Of a DNA stretch of 64,000 bases, positions 8,322 to 16,609 are shown piece by piece. Source of the stretch: Micromonospora craniellae (GTDB lineage: Bacteria; Actinomycetota; Actinomycetes; Mycobacteriales; Micromonosporaceae); contig NZ_CP061725.1 in NCBI RefSeq assembly GCF_014764405.1, positions 6,775,927 through 6,839,926 of the forward strand, read 5' to 3'. How positions within the stretch are numbered: the first letter of the stretch is position 1; each line of letters starts with the position of its first letter. Below the pieces are notes generated by a model, which saw nothing but the letters and a program-made list of their open reading frames with translations, was not told where the DNA came from and did no database searches. A program made the translations under genes and the position numbers.

Positions 8322-10336
8322 GAGCGTCCTTCCCCGTGGAGTACCCGCACGTGGGAGCGGTCGTGTGGGGCGGCGCCGAGGATCTGCAGCCCGTCGTCGT
8401 CGACGGCGAGTTCGTCGGCGGCCAGGGCGGTGTCGTGTCGGATCCAGGCCCGCAGCGGGGCGGGATGTCCGCCGTGGACCTCGACGAGGGTGTCCTCGGC
8501 CAGGCCGCTGTCGGGGGCGACGTAGGCCAGGCGTCGCTGTCCGCGCTGTCCGGTGTAGGCCGGCTGGGTGGTGACGGTGGTGCGCAGCCAGCGTCGCTGG
8601 TCGCGGAGCCGCTGGCGGGTGGCGGCGGTCGCGGTGGGGTCGACGCGGCCGGCGGGGTCGAGTTCGACGCCGTAGCGCTGTCGTGCCTCGGCGGCGCTCA
8701 GGTACTCCTGGCTGACGTCGTCGGCGACGTGTTCGGGCAGCCGATCCAGCGGGTCGCCCCAGCCGCCGCCGCCGGCCGACTCCATGACCAGCAGGTCTCC
8801 GGCGCGCATCGGGAAGCCGGCCACCTTGCCGGGGGTGGCGAAGTCGACGCGTTCGCCGTCGGGGCGCCGGATGTGGGTCACGGTGGGTGCGCCCGGGCCG
8901 CCGTGCCGAAGGCCGTAGGGCGGGACGGTGGTGCGGTCGGTCTGCACCGAGTACGCGCCGCCGCTGGCCAGCAGGCGGGTCTCTCGGCGGCTGCCCAGTC
9001 CGCCCCGCCGGGCACCGTCGCCACTGGAGCCGGTGCGCAGCTCGCAGGCCTCGACGAGGATCGGGATCTCGGTCTCCAGTCGTTCGACGGACTGGATGGT
9101 GGAAATGTCGCCCAGGTCGACGGGGTTCATGGCGCTGGGGCCGTCGGACTCCAGGAATCCCCCGTTGCCGCCGGCCGGGTAGTCGTAGTAGAGGTATGGC
9201 CGGCCGGTGTGTTCGTCGACGCCACCGATGAGGTTCTGGAAGGTGGTGCCGAACTGGTCGGCGGCGATGAGGTCGGGTGCGACCTGGCTGAGTGCGGCCA
9301 TCACGGCCGATATGACGCGTTTGCGGACCTCGCTGTGGGCGTTGGCCGGGGCCGGGTAGCTGACGTGCACGACCGTGCCGGGTTCGGTGTGCACCCGCAG
9401 GGGCCGGAACGCGCCGTGGTTGACCAGGCCGCCGGGGTCCAGGGCGGACTTGACTGCGATGAAGACGCCGGCGACGGTCATCGCCCGCGAGGAGTTGACC
9501 ACGGCGGCGACCTGGGTGGACGAGCCACGGAAGTCGGCCTCGATCTCGTCGCCGTCGACGGTGAGCGCGCAGCGGACGATGGCGGCGTCGTAGTGCCCGT
9601 CGGTGTAGAGGTCGAGGTAGTCCTCGTAGCGGTAGGTGCCGTCGGGCAGGGCCTGGATCATGGTGCGCAGGCGGTGCTCGGTGCGGTCCATGTTGGCGGC
9701 GACGGATTCCAGGATCAGGCCGGTGCCGTGCCGGGCGACGAGTTCGCGCAGACGGCGTTCGGCGGTGTGGCAGGCGGCGATGCTGGATTCAAGGTCACCA
9801 CGGCGTTCCTCGGCCATCCGGACGTTGGCGAAGACGATGTCGAACGCGGCGCGGTTGGGTCGTCCCTGCTCGATGAGCTTGATCGGGGGGATCCGCAGCC
9901 CCTCCTGAAGGATCTCGGTGGCCTGGCCGGAGACGCTGCCCGGGGTCATGCCGCCGATGTCGGCCCAGTGCATGCGCACGCAGGGGAACAGGAAGAGTTC
10001 TCCGTCGACGAAGACCGGGCTGATCAGGGTGACGTCGTTCAGGTGGCTGCCACCGCGGTAGGGGTCGTTGACGATGTAGAGGTCACCGGGGCGCATCTCG
10101 TCGGCGAAGTCGGCGAAGATCTCGGCGACCGAGGCGGGCATGGCGATGACGTGGCCGGGCATGTCCCGGCCCTGGGCGACCATCTGTCCCTGGGGGTCGA
10201 ACAGGGCGCAGGAGAAGTCCTGTGCGTCGGCGATCACCGGCGAGTGTGCGGTGCGGAAGATCGTTTGCCGCATCTCCCGGACGATCGAGATGAGACCTTC
10301 GGTGACGACTTCCAGGTCGATCGGGTTCACAGTCAT
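8318..10336 (-). CDS. hyuB: Hydantoinase B / oxoprolinase-type subunit (HyuB)
   Basis: A 672-aa HyuB-family protein (N-methylhydantoinase, acetone and acetophenone carboxylase superfamily). Markers are FSCALFDPQGQMVAQGRDMPGH-type sequence near residue 42, ADEMRPGDLYIVNDPYRGG, and a glycine-rich AGDLLVMESAGGGGWGDP near residue 520. About 100 residues follow the usual HyuB end. HyuB works with a HyuA ATPase subunit; the only one here is at 16610-18619 in the other operon. This is the first gene of the BMC operon. Known relatives open hydantoin, oxoproline or lactam rings at the cost of ATP, so it may prepare the aromatic amine substrate (inference). Confidence 0.88.
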   Translation of the reverse strand: MTVNPIDLEVVTEGLISIVREMRQTIFRTAHSPVIADAQDFSCALFDPQGQMVAQGRDMPGHVIAMPASVAEIFADFADEMRPGDLYIVNDPYRGGSHLNDVTLISPVFVDGELFLFPCVRMHWADIGGMTPGSVSGQATEILQEGLRIPPIKLIEQGRPNRAAFDIVFANVRMAEERRGDLESSIAACHTAERRLRELVARHGTGLILESVAANMDRTEHRLRTMIQALPDGTYRYEDYLDLYTDGHYDAAIVRCALTVDGDEIEADFRGSSTQVAAVVNSSRAMTVAGVFIAVKSALDPGGLVNHGAFRPLRVHTEPGTVVHVSYPAPANAHSEVRKRVISAVMAALSQVAPDLIAADQFGTTFQNLIGGVDEHTGRPYLYYDYPAGGNGGFLESDGPSAMNPVDLGDISTIQSVERLETEIPILVEACELRTGSSGDGARRGGLGSRRETRLLASGGAYSVQTDRTTVPPYGLRHGGPGAPTVTHIRRPDGERVDFATPGKVAGFPMRAGDLLVMESAGGGGWGDPLDRLPEHVADDVSQEYLSAAEARQRYGVELDPAGRVDPTATAATRQRLRDQRRWLRTTVTTQPAYTGQRGQRRLAYVAPDSGLAEDTLVEVHGGHPAPLRAWIRHDTALAADELAVDDDGLQILGAAPHDRSHVRVLHGEGRS

Positions 10337-10441
10337 GCGGATGCCTCACTGGTTCCGGCTCGATCCCGGTGGTGGGAGAACGGACCATCTGGGGTGGGCC
10401 ACCGTGGGTGGGCCATCTCTTGGGGTGGACCATGATGCACT

Positions 10442-10458
10442 GGACCACAATGTGGTCC
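10442..10458. promoter_or_regulatory. Candidate IclR operator (perfect inverted repeat)
   Basis: GGACCACA-A-TGTGGTCC is a perfect 8-1-8 inverted repeat between the divergent hyuB and iclR genes. It lies just downstream of the TATAAT hexamer of the leftward operon, so a bound regulator would sit on the transcription start. The neighbouring sequence holds further GGACCA half-sites (about 10380 and 10421). The same core recurs upstream of the second operon at about 21341. Confidence 0.7.
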
Positions 10459-10462
10459 TAGG

Positions 10463-10468
10463 ATTATA
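10463..10468 (-). promoter_or_regulatory. -10 element of the BMC operon promoter
   Basis: On the minus strand this reads TATAAT, a consensus -10 box inside a short AT-rich patch that stands out in the GC-rich surroundings. No convincing -35 hexamer is seen 17 bp upstream, so the promoter may depend on an activator. A start near 10456 would give a leader of about 120 nt before hyuB. On the plus strand the same patch (TATATT, 10465-10470) could serve the iclR gene. Confidence 0.5.
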
Positions 10469-10504
10469 TTATGAAACCTAGCAACCGAGAAGGTGGGAAG
10501 CAAG

Positions 10505-11329
10505 ATGTCGTACGCCACTGACACCAGCCCGGACGACGGGCCGACGCCCCGGGAGTCCGGCACCCAGGCGCTCGACCGCGCCCTGAGCGTGCTGCTCGCC
10601 TTCCGTGGCACCGACGCCGAGCGCAAGGTCAGCGACGTCAGCCGCGAGCTCGGCCTACACAAGTCGACCGCCAGCCGGCTGTTCCGCGCGCTGGCCGACG
10701 CCGGCTTCCTGCACCGCAACGAGGACAACGGCAACTACCGGCTCGGGGTCACCGTCTTCGAGCTCGGCGCGCGCTACCTCGCCGGCCTGGACCTGCACAC
10801 CCTCGCCCGTCCCCTGGTGCACCGGCTGGCCGAGGAGGAGGGCGAGAGCGTCAACCTGTCGGTCCTGGAGGACCTCGACGCGATCTCCATCCACGTCGTA
10901 CAGGGCACCCGCAACCTGCAACTCGTCTCCCGGCTCGGCCGGCGCATCCCGCTGTGGTGCAGCGCCGCCGGCAAGGCCCTGCTGATCGACCAGGACGACG
11001 CCGCGCTGCGCGCCACGCTGGCCGACGCGCCGTTCACCGCGCTGACCGCCCACACGATCACCGACCTGGACACCTTCGTGTCCCGGATGGCGACCGTCCG
11101 GAAGCAGGGCTGGGCGCTCAACGACCAGGAGAGCGAGGAGGGACTGCGGGTCGTGGCCGCACCGGTGCGCGACCGCCACGGCCGGGTCACCGGCGCCGTC
11201 AGCGTCTCCGGTCCGATCTTCCGCCTCGACGAGGAACGGGTGACGCAACTGGCCGCCGCGGCCCGCCGCACCGCCGACGAGCTGTCCCGACAACTCGGGT
11301 ACGGCTTCGGCGACGTCTGGGGCGACTGA
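10505..11329 (+). CDS. IclR-family transcriptional regulator
   Basis: A 274-aa IclR-type regulator. The winged helix-turn-helix includes KVSDVSRELGLHKSTASRLF, followed by the ligand-binding domain (VNLSVLEDLDAISIH, LWCSAAGKALL, GAVSVSGPIFRL). I chose the ATG at 10505 because GGTGGGAAG precedes it at good spacing; a GTG at 10493 would leave no room for that site. It is divergent from the BMC operon, and its 3' end faces the second operon with only 5 bp between the stops. IclR proteins often control aromatic catabolism, with a pathway compound as effector. The inverted repeat at 10442-10458 is the likely target. Confidence 0.92.
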   Translation: MSYATDTSPDDGPTPRESGTQALDRALSVLLAFRGTDAERKVSDVSRELGLHKSTASRLFRALADAGFLHRNEDNGNYRLGVTVFELGARYLAGLDLHTLARPLVHRLAEEEGESVNLSVLEDLDAISIHVVQGTRNLQLVSRLGRRIPLWCSAAGKALLIDQDDAALRATLADAPFTALTAHTITDLDTFVSRMATVRKQGWALNDQESEEGLRVVAAPVRDRHGRVTGAVSVSGPIFRLDEERVTQLAAAARRTADELSRQLGYGFGDVWGD

Positions 11330-11334
11330 CCGGG

Positions 11335-12954
11335 TCAAAACCGCTCCTGGACGACGTCGGGCCGGATCCGTACGTGGAGCAGGGCCGGGCCGGTCGAGGG
11401 CAGCACCTCGTCGAAGGCCGCCCGCGCACTCGCCTCGTCGGTGACCGTCCACGCCGGCACCCCGAGCGCGCGGGCCACGGCCGCGAGGTCCCGCTCGGGG
11501 AAGCGGGCCAGTTCGGGGTCGACCCCACGCGGGGCGAGTTTGCGCACCTCCGCGCCGTACGCGGCGTCGTCCAGGAGGACCAGCAGCACCGGTGCGCCGA
11601 CCCGGGCCAGGGTGTCCAGCTCGCCGAGACCGGTGAGCAGGCTGCCGTCGCCCTCGAAGGCGACCACCGGCCGGTCGGGACGGCCGACGGCGGCGCCCAC
11701 CGCGAACGGCAGTCCGACGCCGATGCTGCCGAACTCCCACGGCGCGAGGAAGGACCGGTCGGTGGCGGCCGAGTCCAGCAGCAGGTTGGGCCAGCCACCG
11801 AAGTGACCGACGCCCACCACCGTGGTCCGCTCGCGCGGCAGCCGTTCGGCGCAGATCCGGATGAACGCCCGGGGGTCGATGCGGCCCGGCCGGGACTCGA
11901 TGTCCAGTCCCGCGAACGCGTCGGCGCCCGCCAGGTCGGCGGCCAGGGCCGGGCTGCGCCAGTGCGGTCGGTCCACCGGTGCCAGCACCGCCGACACCGC
12001 CGCCGCCGTCTGCCCCGCGTCGCCCAGCACACCGGCCGTCACCGGCCAGCGGGCCCCGATCGCGGCCGGGTCGACGTCCACCGCGACCAGCACCGCGTCC
12101 GGGAAGAGCGCCCCGTGGTCGGCGGTCCACCGGTTGAGCCCGGCACCGAAGATGACCACCAGGTCCGCCCCGGCCAGGGTCCGCCGGGTCAGCGGCCGGG
12201 ACAGCCCGCCGGCCACCCCGAGGTCGTACGGATGCCCGCGGAACAGACCGGCGGCCATCAGCGTGGTGGCGAGCAGGGCCCCGCTGCGGTCGGCGAGGTC
12301 CCGGATCGCGGCGGCGGCCGGTTCGGTGCCCCGGCCGGCGAGTAGCACCGGGCGGTGCGCGGTACGCAGCCGGTGCGCGAGCGCGTCGACGTCGGCGGGG
12401 TCCGGGTTGAGTGGTCGTGGCGCGCGGGGCACCATCGGCGCCGGGAGCGGCGGGTGCGGTGGGACCGGCTCGTCGGCCAGGTCGATCGGCACGTTCAGCA
12501 CCACCGGGCCGGGCAGTTCGCGGGCGGCCCGGAACGCCACTGCGACGTCCCGGGTCGCGGTGCCGGCGGTGTGCACCGGGACGAAGGTGCCCGCCGTGGC
12601 CAGCGCGTACGGCTGCTGGTCGAAGTGCTGCACGTGCAGCGGGTCGCCGGGCGGCGTGTCGCCGGCGAGCAGGACCAGCGGGGTGCGGGCCTGCCGGGCG
12701 ATGGTCAGCGCGGCGCCGGCCACCGCCAGTCCCGGCCCCTGGGTGACGGTGGCGACGCCGCAGCGACCGGTGGTGCGGGCGTACCCGTCGGCCATCATCA
12801 CCGCGGCGTTCTCGTTGCGGGCCGCGACGAACCGGACGCCGTGCCGCTCGACCAGGTCGGCGACCAGGTACATGTTGGCGTCACCGAGCAGACCGAAGAC
12901 GGTGTCGACGCCGTGCGCCACGACGGCGTCGGCGATCGCCTCGAACACCCTCAC
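11335..12954 (-). CDS. Thiamine-diphosphate-dependent enzyme (acetolactate synthase / decarboxylase family)
   Basis: A 539-aa ThDP enzyme with the three-domain layout of the acetolactate synthase, benzoylformate decarboxylase and 2-hydroxyacyl-CoA lyase family. The activating Glu48 (ARNENAAVMMADGYAR) and the ThDP/Mg motif starting GDGSLLTGLGELDTL are visible. No substrate can be read from the sequence. It ends the second operon, after an enoyl-CoA hydratase relative and an AMP-forming ligase, so a lyase or decarboxylase acting on a CoA or keto-acid intermediate is plausible. The GTG start overlaps the upstream TGA (GTGA). Confidence 0.85.
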   Translation of the reverse strand: MRVFEAIADAVVAHGVDTVFGLLGDANMYLVADLVERHGVRFVAARNENAAVMMADGYARTTGRCGVATVTQGPGLAVAGAALTIARQARTPLVLLAGDTPPGDPLHVQHFDQQPYALATAGTFVPVHTAGTATRDVAVAFRAARELPGPVVLNVPIDLADEPVPPHPPLPAPMVPRAPRPLNPDPADVDALAHRLRTAHRPVLLAGRGTEPAAAAIRDLADRSGALLATTLMAAGLFRGHPYDLGVAGGLSRPLTRRTLAGADLVVIFGAGLNRWTADHGALFPDAVLVAVDVDPAAIGARWPVTAGVLGDAGQTAAAVSAVLAPVDRPHWRSPALAADLAGADAFAGLDIESRPGRIDPRAFIRICAERLPRERTTVVGVGHFGGWPNLLLDSAATDRSFLAPWEFGSIGVGLPFAVGAAVGRPDRPVVAFEGDGSLLTGLGELDTLARVGAPVLLVLLDDAAYGAEVRKLAPRGVDPELARFPERDLAAVARALGVPAWTVTDEASARAAFDEVLPSTGPALLHVRIRPDVVQERF

Positions 12955-13700
12955 CGCGCGTCCCCGTCGAGGTAGCCGCCGGGCGGGCGCAACGCGACGC
13001 TCAGCGCGCCGAGGAAGGAGTCGTTGGCCGCCGCGTCGAAGCGGGGACCGGCCAGCCGGGCGGCACGCTTGGTCATCGTGCGGCCGACCATCGAGGTGGC
13101 CAGCAGCCGGTCGGTGATCGCGTCCACGGCGGCGGGCAGGTCGTCGGCGGCGACCACGCGGGTGACCAGGCGCAGGTCGAGCAGTTCGGCGGGTTCGACC
13201 CGTTCGCCGAGCAGCAGCCACCGCTTGGCCAGGTCGGCGCCGACCAGGTCGGCGAGGATCGCCATGCCGCTCCAGGTCAGCGGGATGCCGTAGGTCACCT
13301 CGGGGAAGGTGAAGAACGCGGTGTCGGCGGCCACCCGCAGGTCGCTGGCGAGCCCGATGACGGCGCCCGAGCCGATGGCCGGCCCGTTGAAGGCGGCGAC
13401 CGTGGTCTGCTCCAGCCGGTACCAGCGTTCGACGAGGTCGGCGGTGCGCCGCTGGACGTGCATGGTGGTCTCGGGATCGAGGTCGGCCAGTTCACGCAGG
13501 TCGGTGCCGGCGCAGAACGCCGTGCCCTCGCCGGTGAGCACCACCACCTCCACCGTGCGGTCGCGTCCGAGTTCGTGCAGCACGTCCTCGAAGCGGGCGA
13601 GCATGTCGAGGTCGAAGCTGTTGCGTCGGGCGGGCCGGTGCAGGGTCACCTTGGCCAACCGGCCGGAGCGGTGCAGCAGGACGGACTGGTCAGTGGTCAT
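12951..13700 (-). CDS. Enoyl-CoA hydratase/isomerase family protein
   Basis: A 249-aa crotonase-fold protein. Oxyanion-hole segments FCAGTDLREL and GPAIGSGAVIGLASDL are present, and Glu in FPEVTYGIPL is at the usual catalytic place. The usual GGG after the second segment reads GSG here. Crotonase relatives include hydratases, isomerases, dehalogenases and C-C hydrolases, so the reaction is open. Adjacent to an acyl-CoA-forming ligase, it likely acts on a CoA thioester. It overlaps both neighbours by ATGA/GTGA. Confidence 0.85.
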   Translation of the reverse strand: MTTDQSVLLHRSGRLAKVTLHRPARRNSFDLDMLARFEDVLHELGRDRTVEVVVLTGEGTAFCAGTDLRELADLDPETTMHVQRRTADLVERWYRLEQTTVAAFNGPAIGSGAVIGLASDLRVAADTAFFTFPEVTYGIPLTWSGMAILADLVGADLAKRWLLLGERVEPAELLDLRLVTRVVAADDLPAAVDAITDRLLATSMVGRTMTKRAARLAGPRFDAAANDSFLGALSVALRPPGGYLDGDAR

Positions 13701-15055
13701 GGTGACTCCGAGGTCAGGAGGGCACGGTCGACGAGCGCGGCGGCGTGGCCGACGTACGACAGCGGGTCGAGCAGCTCGGCCAGTTCCGGGCCGGGCAGGG
13801 CGGCGGCCACCTGCGGGTCGGCGCGCAGCACGTCGACGAACGGCCGGTTCTGCGCCAGGCTGTCGCGGACGATCCGCATCACCAGGTGGTGGGCCTGCTC
13901 CCGGCCCAACGGGCCGGCGAGGCGGAGCATGATCGCCTCGGAGAGCACCAGCCCGCCGGTGAGGTCCAGGTTGGCGCGCATCCGGTCCGGGTCGACGCCG
14001 AGGTCGCCGAAGACCTCGACCAGCCGTTCCAGGGCACCGCCGATGAGAATGAAGCACTCCGGCAGCAGTTTCCACAGCGTCATGCCGACGCCCATGTCGC
14101 GGTCGTCCTGCGCGACCATGGTCTGCATCGCCAGCGGGACCTGGGCGCGCAGCGTGCCGGCGGCGGCGATCACCGCCTCGCAGCGGATCGGGTTGCGTTT
14201 GTGCGGCATGGTGCTGCTGCCGACCTGGGTGGCGCGCTGCGGTTCGTGGGCCTCGCCGACCTCGGTGCGGCCCAGGAAGTAGATCTCGCGGGCCAGTTTC
14301 TCGGCGCTGGAGGCGACCAGTCCGAGGACCATCAGGCACTCGGCGAACCGGTCCGAGGTGGCGTGCCACGGGGTGTCGGCGACGCCGAGGCCGAGTTCGT
14401 CGGCCACGGCCCGTTCCAGGGCGAACGCCTGCGGACCGTAGCCGGCCATGGTGCCGGCGGCGCCACCCATGCTGGTCACCAGCAGCCGTTCGCGCATCTG
14501 GACCAGGCGGGTGCGGTGCCGTTGCAGTTCGCTCTGCCACACCGCGCAGCGCAGGCCGAACGTGGTCGGCAGCGCCTGCTGGCCGTGGGTGCGGGCGGCC
14601 ATCGGGGTGGCGCGGTGTCGCAGGGCCAGCCGGCGCAGGATGCGGACCAGTTCGTCGACCTGGCGGGAGACGATGTCCAGGCCAGCCCGGGCGCGCAGCA
14701 CGAACCCGGTGTCCATCACGTCCTGAGTGGTGGCGCCGAGGTGGACGTAGCGGCCGGCATCCCCCTGGCAGGCGGCGGTCAGCGCCCGGACCAGTGGCAC
14801 GAGCGGGTGCACGGTGTCGGCGGCGTCGGCGGCGAGCACCGTGGTGTCCAGCCGGTCGAGCCGGGCCGCGTCGGTGATCGCCTGGGCGGCGGACGACGGG
14901 ATGATGCCGAGGCCGGCCTGGGCGCGGGCCAGGGCCGCCTCGACGTCGAGCCAGGACTGCATGAGTCGGCGGTCGTTGAACACGCCGCGCATCTCGGCGT
15001 TGCCGAAGAAGCTGGTGACGGTCAACGAGTCCAGGAAGCACGAGCCGAGCTGCAT
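13697..15055 (-). CDS. Adenylosuccinate lyase / carboxymuconate cycloisomerase (PcaB) family protein
   Basis: A 452-aa member of the fumarase/aspartase superfamily. The signature loop GSSTMPHKRNP and the catalytic-region motif ARTHGQQALPTTFG are both present, and the length fits PcaB and PurB relatives. Position in an aromatic catabolic operon makes a cycloisomerase or an amine-eliminating lyase more likely than purine synthesis. The protein begins MQLGSCFLDS, unlike PurB. It is joined by ATGA overlaps to the ligase upstream and the crotonase downstream. Confidence 0.83.
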   Translation of the reverse strand: MQLGSCFLDSLTVTSFFGNAEMRGVFNDRRLMQSWLDVEAALARAQAGLGIIPSSAAQAITDAARLDRLDTTVLAADAADTVHPLVPLVRALTAACQGDAGRYVHLGATTQDVMDTGFVLRARAGLDIVSRQVDELVRILRRLALRHRATPMAARTHGQQALPTTFGLRCAVWQSELQRHRTRLVQMRERLLVTSMGGAAGTMAGYGPQAFALERAVADELGLGVADTPWHATSDRFAECLMVLGLVASSAEKLAREIYFLGRTEVGEAHEPQRATQVGSSTMPHKRNPIRCEAVIAAAGTLRAQVPLAMQTMVAQDDRDMGVGMTLWKLLPECFILIGGALERLVEVFGDLGVDPDRMRANLDLTGGLVLSEAIMLRLAGPLGREQAHHLVMRIVRDSLAQNRPFVDVLRADPQVAAALPGPELAELLDPLSYVGHAAALVDRALLTSESP

Positions 15056-16605
15056 CAGCGTCGTTCCTCACCGGTGAGCAGGGCGAGCGCGGCGCGTCGG
15101 TCGACCTTGCCGGACGGCAGCAACGGCAGGTCCCCGACGGTACGGATCAGCGTCGGCACCTTGTGTCGGGCGAGTCGGGTGGCGGCCGTCCCGGTGAGCC
15201 GGTCGTGGTCGGGTTCGGTGCCCGGGGCGGCGACGACGAGGGCGGCGACTTCCTCGCCCCAGCGGGGTGACGGCAGGCCGAGTACGCACACCTGGGCGAC
15301 GGCGGGGTCGTCGAGCAGGGCCGCCTCGACCTCGGCCGGGCTGATGTTCTCGCCGCCCCGGATGATCAGTTCCTTGACCCGGCCGGTGAGGGTGAGGATC
15401 CGGTCGGTGTCCAGCGCGCCCAGGTCGCCGGTGCGCAGCCAGCCGTCGGTGGTGATCGCGGCCTCGGTGGCGGTCGGGTCGTCGACGTACCCGGCCGTCA
15501 CCGACTCGCCGCGGACCAGCAGCTCACCGGGCTGGCCGGCGGGCAGTTCGGTGCGGGTGCCGGGGGTGACGACGACGGCGCCCAGGTCCGCGACGATCCG
15601 GCCGACGGTGTCGCCGGGGCTGCCGCAGCTCCCGTCGCCGGGGTCGACGCTGATCGTCGGGCCGGCCTCGGTCTGTCCGTAGATCACGGCGATGCGGTCC
15701 AGGCCGAGGACCCGGCGGGTGCGGGCGAGCAGCGCCGGTGGGCACGGCGCGCCGCCGAGGAAGCCCACCCGTAGCGAGGACAGGTCGAAGCGGTCCGGTG
15801 CGGTCTCGACGGTGTCGGCGAGCATGGTGGCCATCGTCGGGACGGCCTGGAGCACGGTGCACCGGTGCCGGGCGATCTGGGTGAGCACCGGTTCGGAGCG
15901 GAAGCGGCTCACCGACACCCACAATGCTCCGGTGACCAGCGCCAGGACGGCGCCGCTGCCGAGTCCGGCCGCGTGGGCCAGAGGCAGCGGTGAGGCGATC
16001 CGGTCGGCGGCGCGGAGTCCGGCGGTGTCGGCGGTCCAGCGCGCGTTGGCGATCAGGTTGCGGGCGCTGAGCGCGACCATCTTGGCCGGGCCGGTGGAGC
16101 CGGAGGTGAACTGGATGTTCAGGGTGGCGTCCGGGTGGCCGGCGGGGGCGGGCGCGGTGCCGTCGCCGATCCCGGCCAGGTTGTCGCCGAGGATGTGCCA
16201 GCCGTACGGGCGGGCGGACGCGGGCAACGCACCGAGGGCCTGCGCGGCGGTGGCGGCGCCGTCGCGGTCGCGGATGTGGCGGGCGACGAAGAGTCGGCGG
16301 GGGCGGCTGCGGGCCAGTGCCGTGGTCAGTTCCGGGGCGCTCAGGCCGGGGTGCAGGGTCACCAGGGCGGCACCGCGCCATGCCGCGGCGGCCAGCAGGA
16401 CCAGCCAGTCGAGGCTGTTCTCGGCCCACACCGCGATCCGGTCGCCACGGCCGACGTCGAGCGCGGCCAGCGTGGCCGCCCGCCGCCCGGCGAGGTCGGC
16501 GAACTCCCCCGCCGACACCGGCCGGTCCTGGTCGAAGGCGTACAGGGGGCGGTCCGGGTGCTGGGCGGCGTGGTCCAGGACGGTGGCGTCGAGGGCGTTG
16601 GTCAC
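15055..16605 (-). CDS. AMP-dependent acyl/aryl-CoA synthetase
   Basis: A 516-aa ANL-superfamily adenylating enzyme. Motifs in order are FTSGSTGPAKMV (P-loop), IYGQTEAGP, GWLRTGDLG, LTGRVKELIIRGGENISP and PSGKVDRR with the C-terminal catalytic lysine. It would activate a carboxylate to its CoA thioester for the downstream crotonase and ThDP enzymes. The start is GTG, preceded by AAGGAG at 8-nt spacing, 4 bp after the hyuA stop. No specificity residues allow the substrate to be named. Confidence 0.88.
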   Translation of the reverse strand: MTNALDATVLDHAAQHPDRPLYAFDQDRPVSAGEFADLAGRRAATLAALDVGRGDRIAVWAENSLDWLVLLAAAAWRGAALVTLHPGLSAPELTTALARSRPRRLFVARHIRDRDGAATAAQALGALPASARPYGWHILGDNLAGIGDGTAPAPAGHPDATLNIQFTSGSTGPAKMVALSARNLIANARWTADTAGLRAADRIASPLPLAHAAGLGSGAVLALVTGALWVSVSRFRSEPVLTQIARHRCTVLQAVPTMATMLADTVETAPDRFDLSSLRVGFLGGAPCPPALLARTRRVLGLDRIAVIYGQTEAGPTISVDPGDGSCGSPGDTVGRIVADLGAVVVTPGTRTELPAGQPGELLVRGESVTAGYVDDPTATEAAITTDGWLRTGDLGALDTDRILTLTGRVKELIIRGGENISPAEVEAALLDDPAVAQVCVLGLPSPRWGEEVAALVVAAPGTEPDHDRLTGTAATRLARHKVPTLIRTVGDLPLLPSGKVDRRAALALLTGEERR

Positions 16606-16609
16606 CGGA

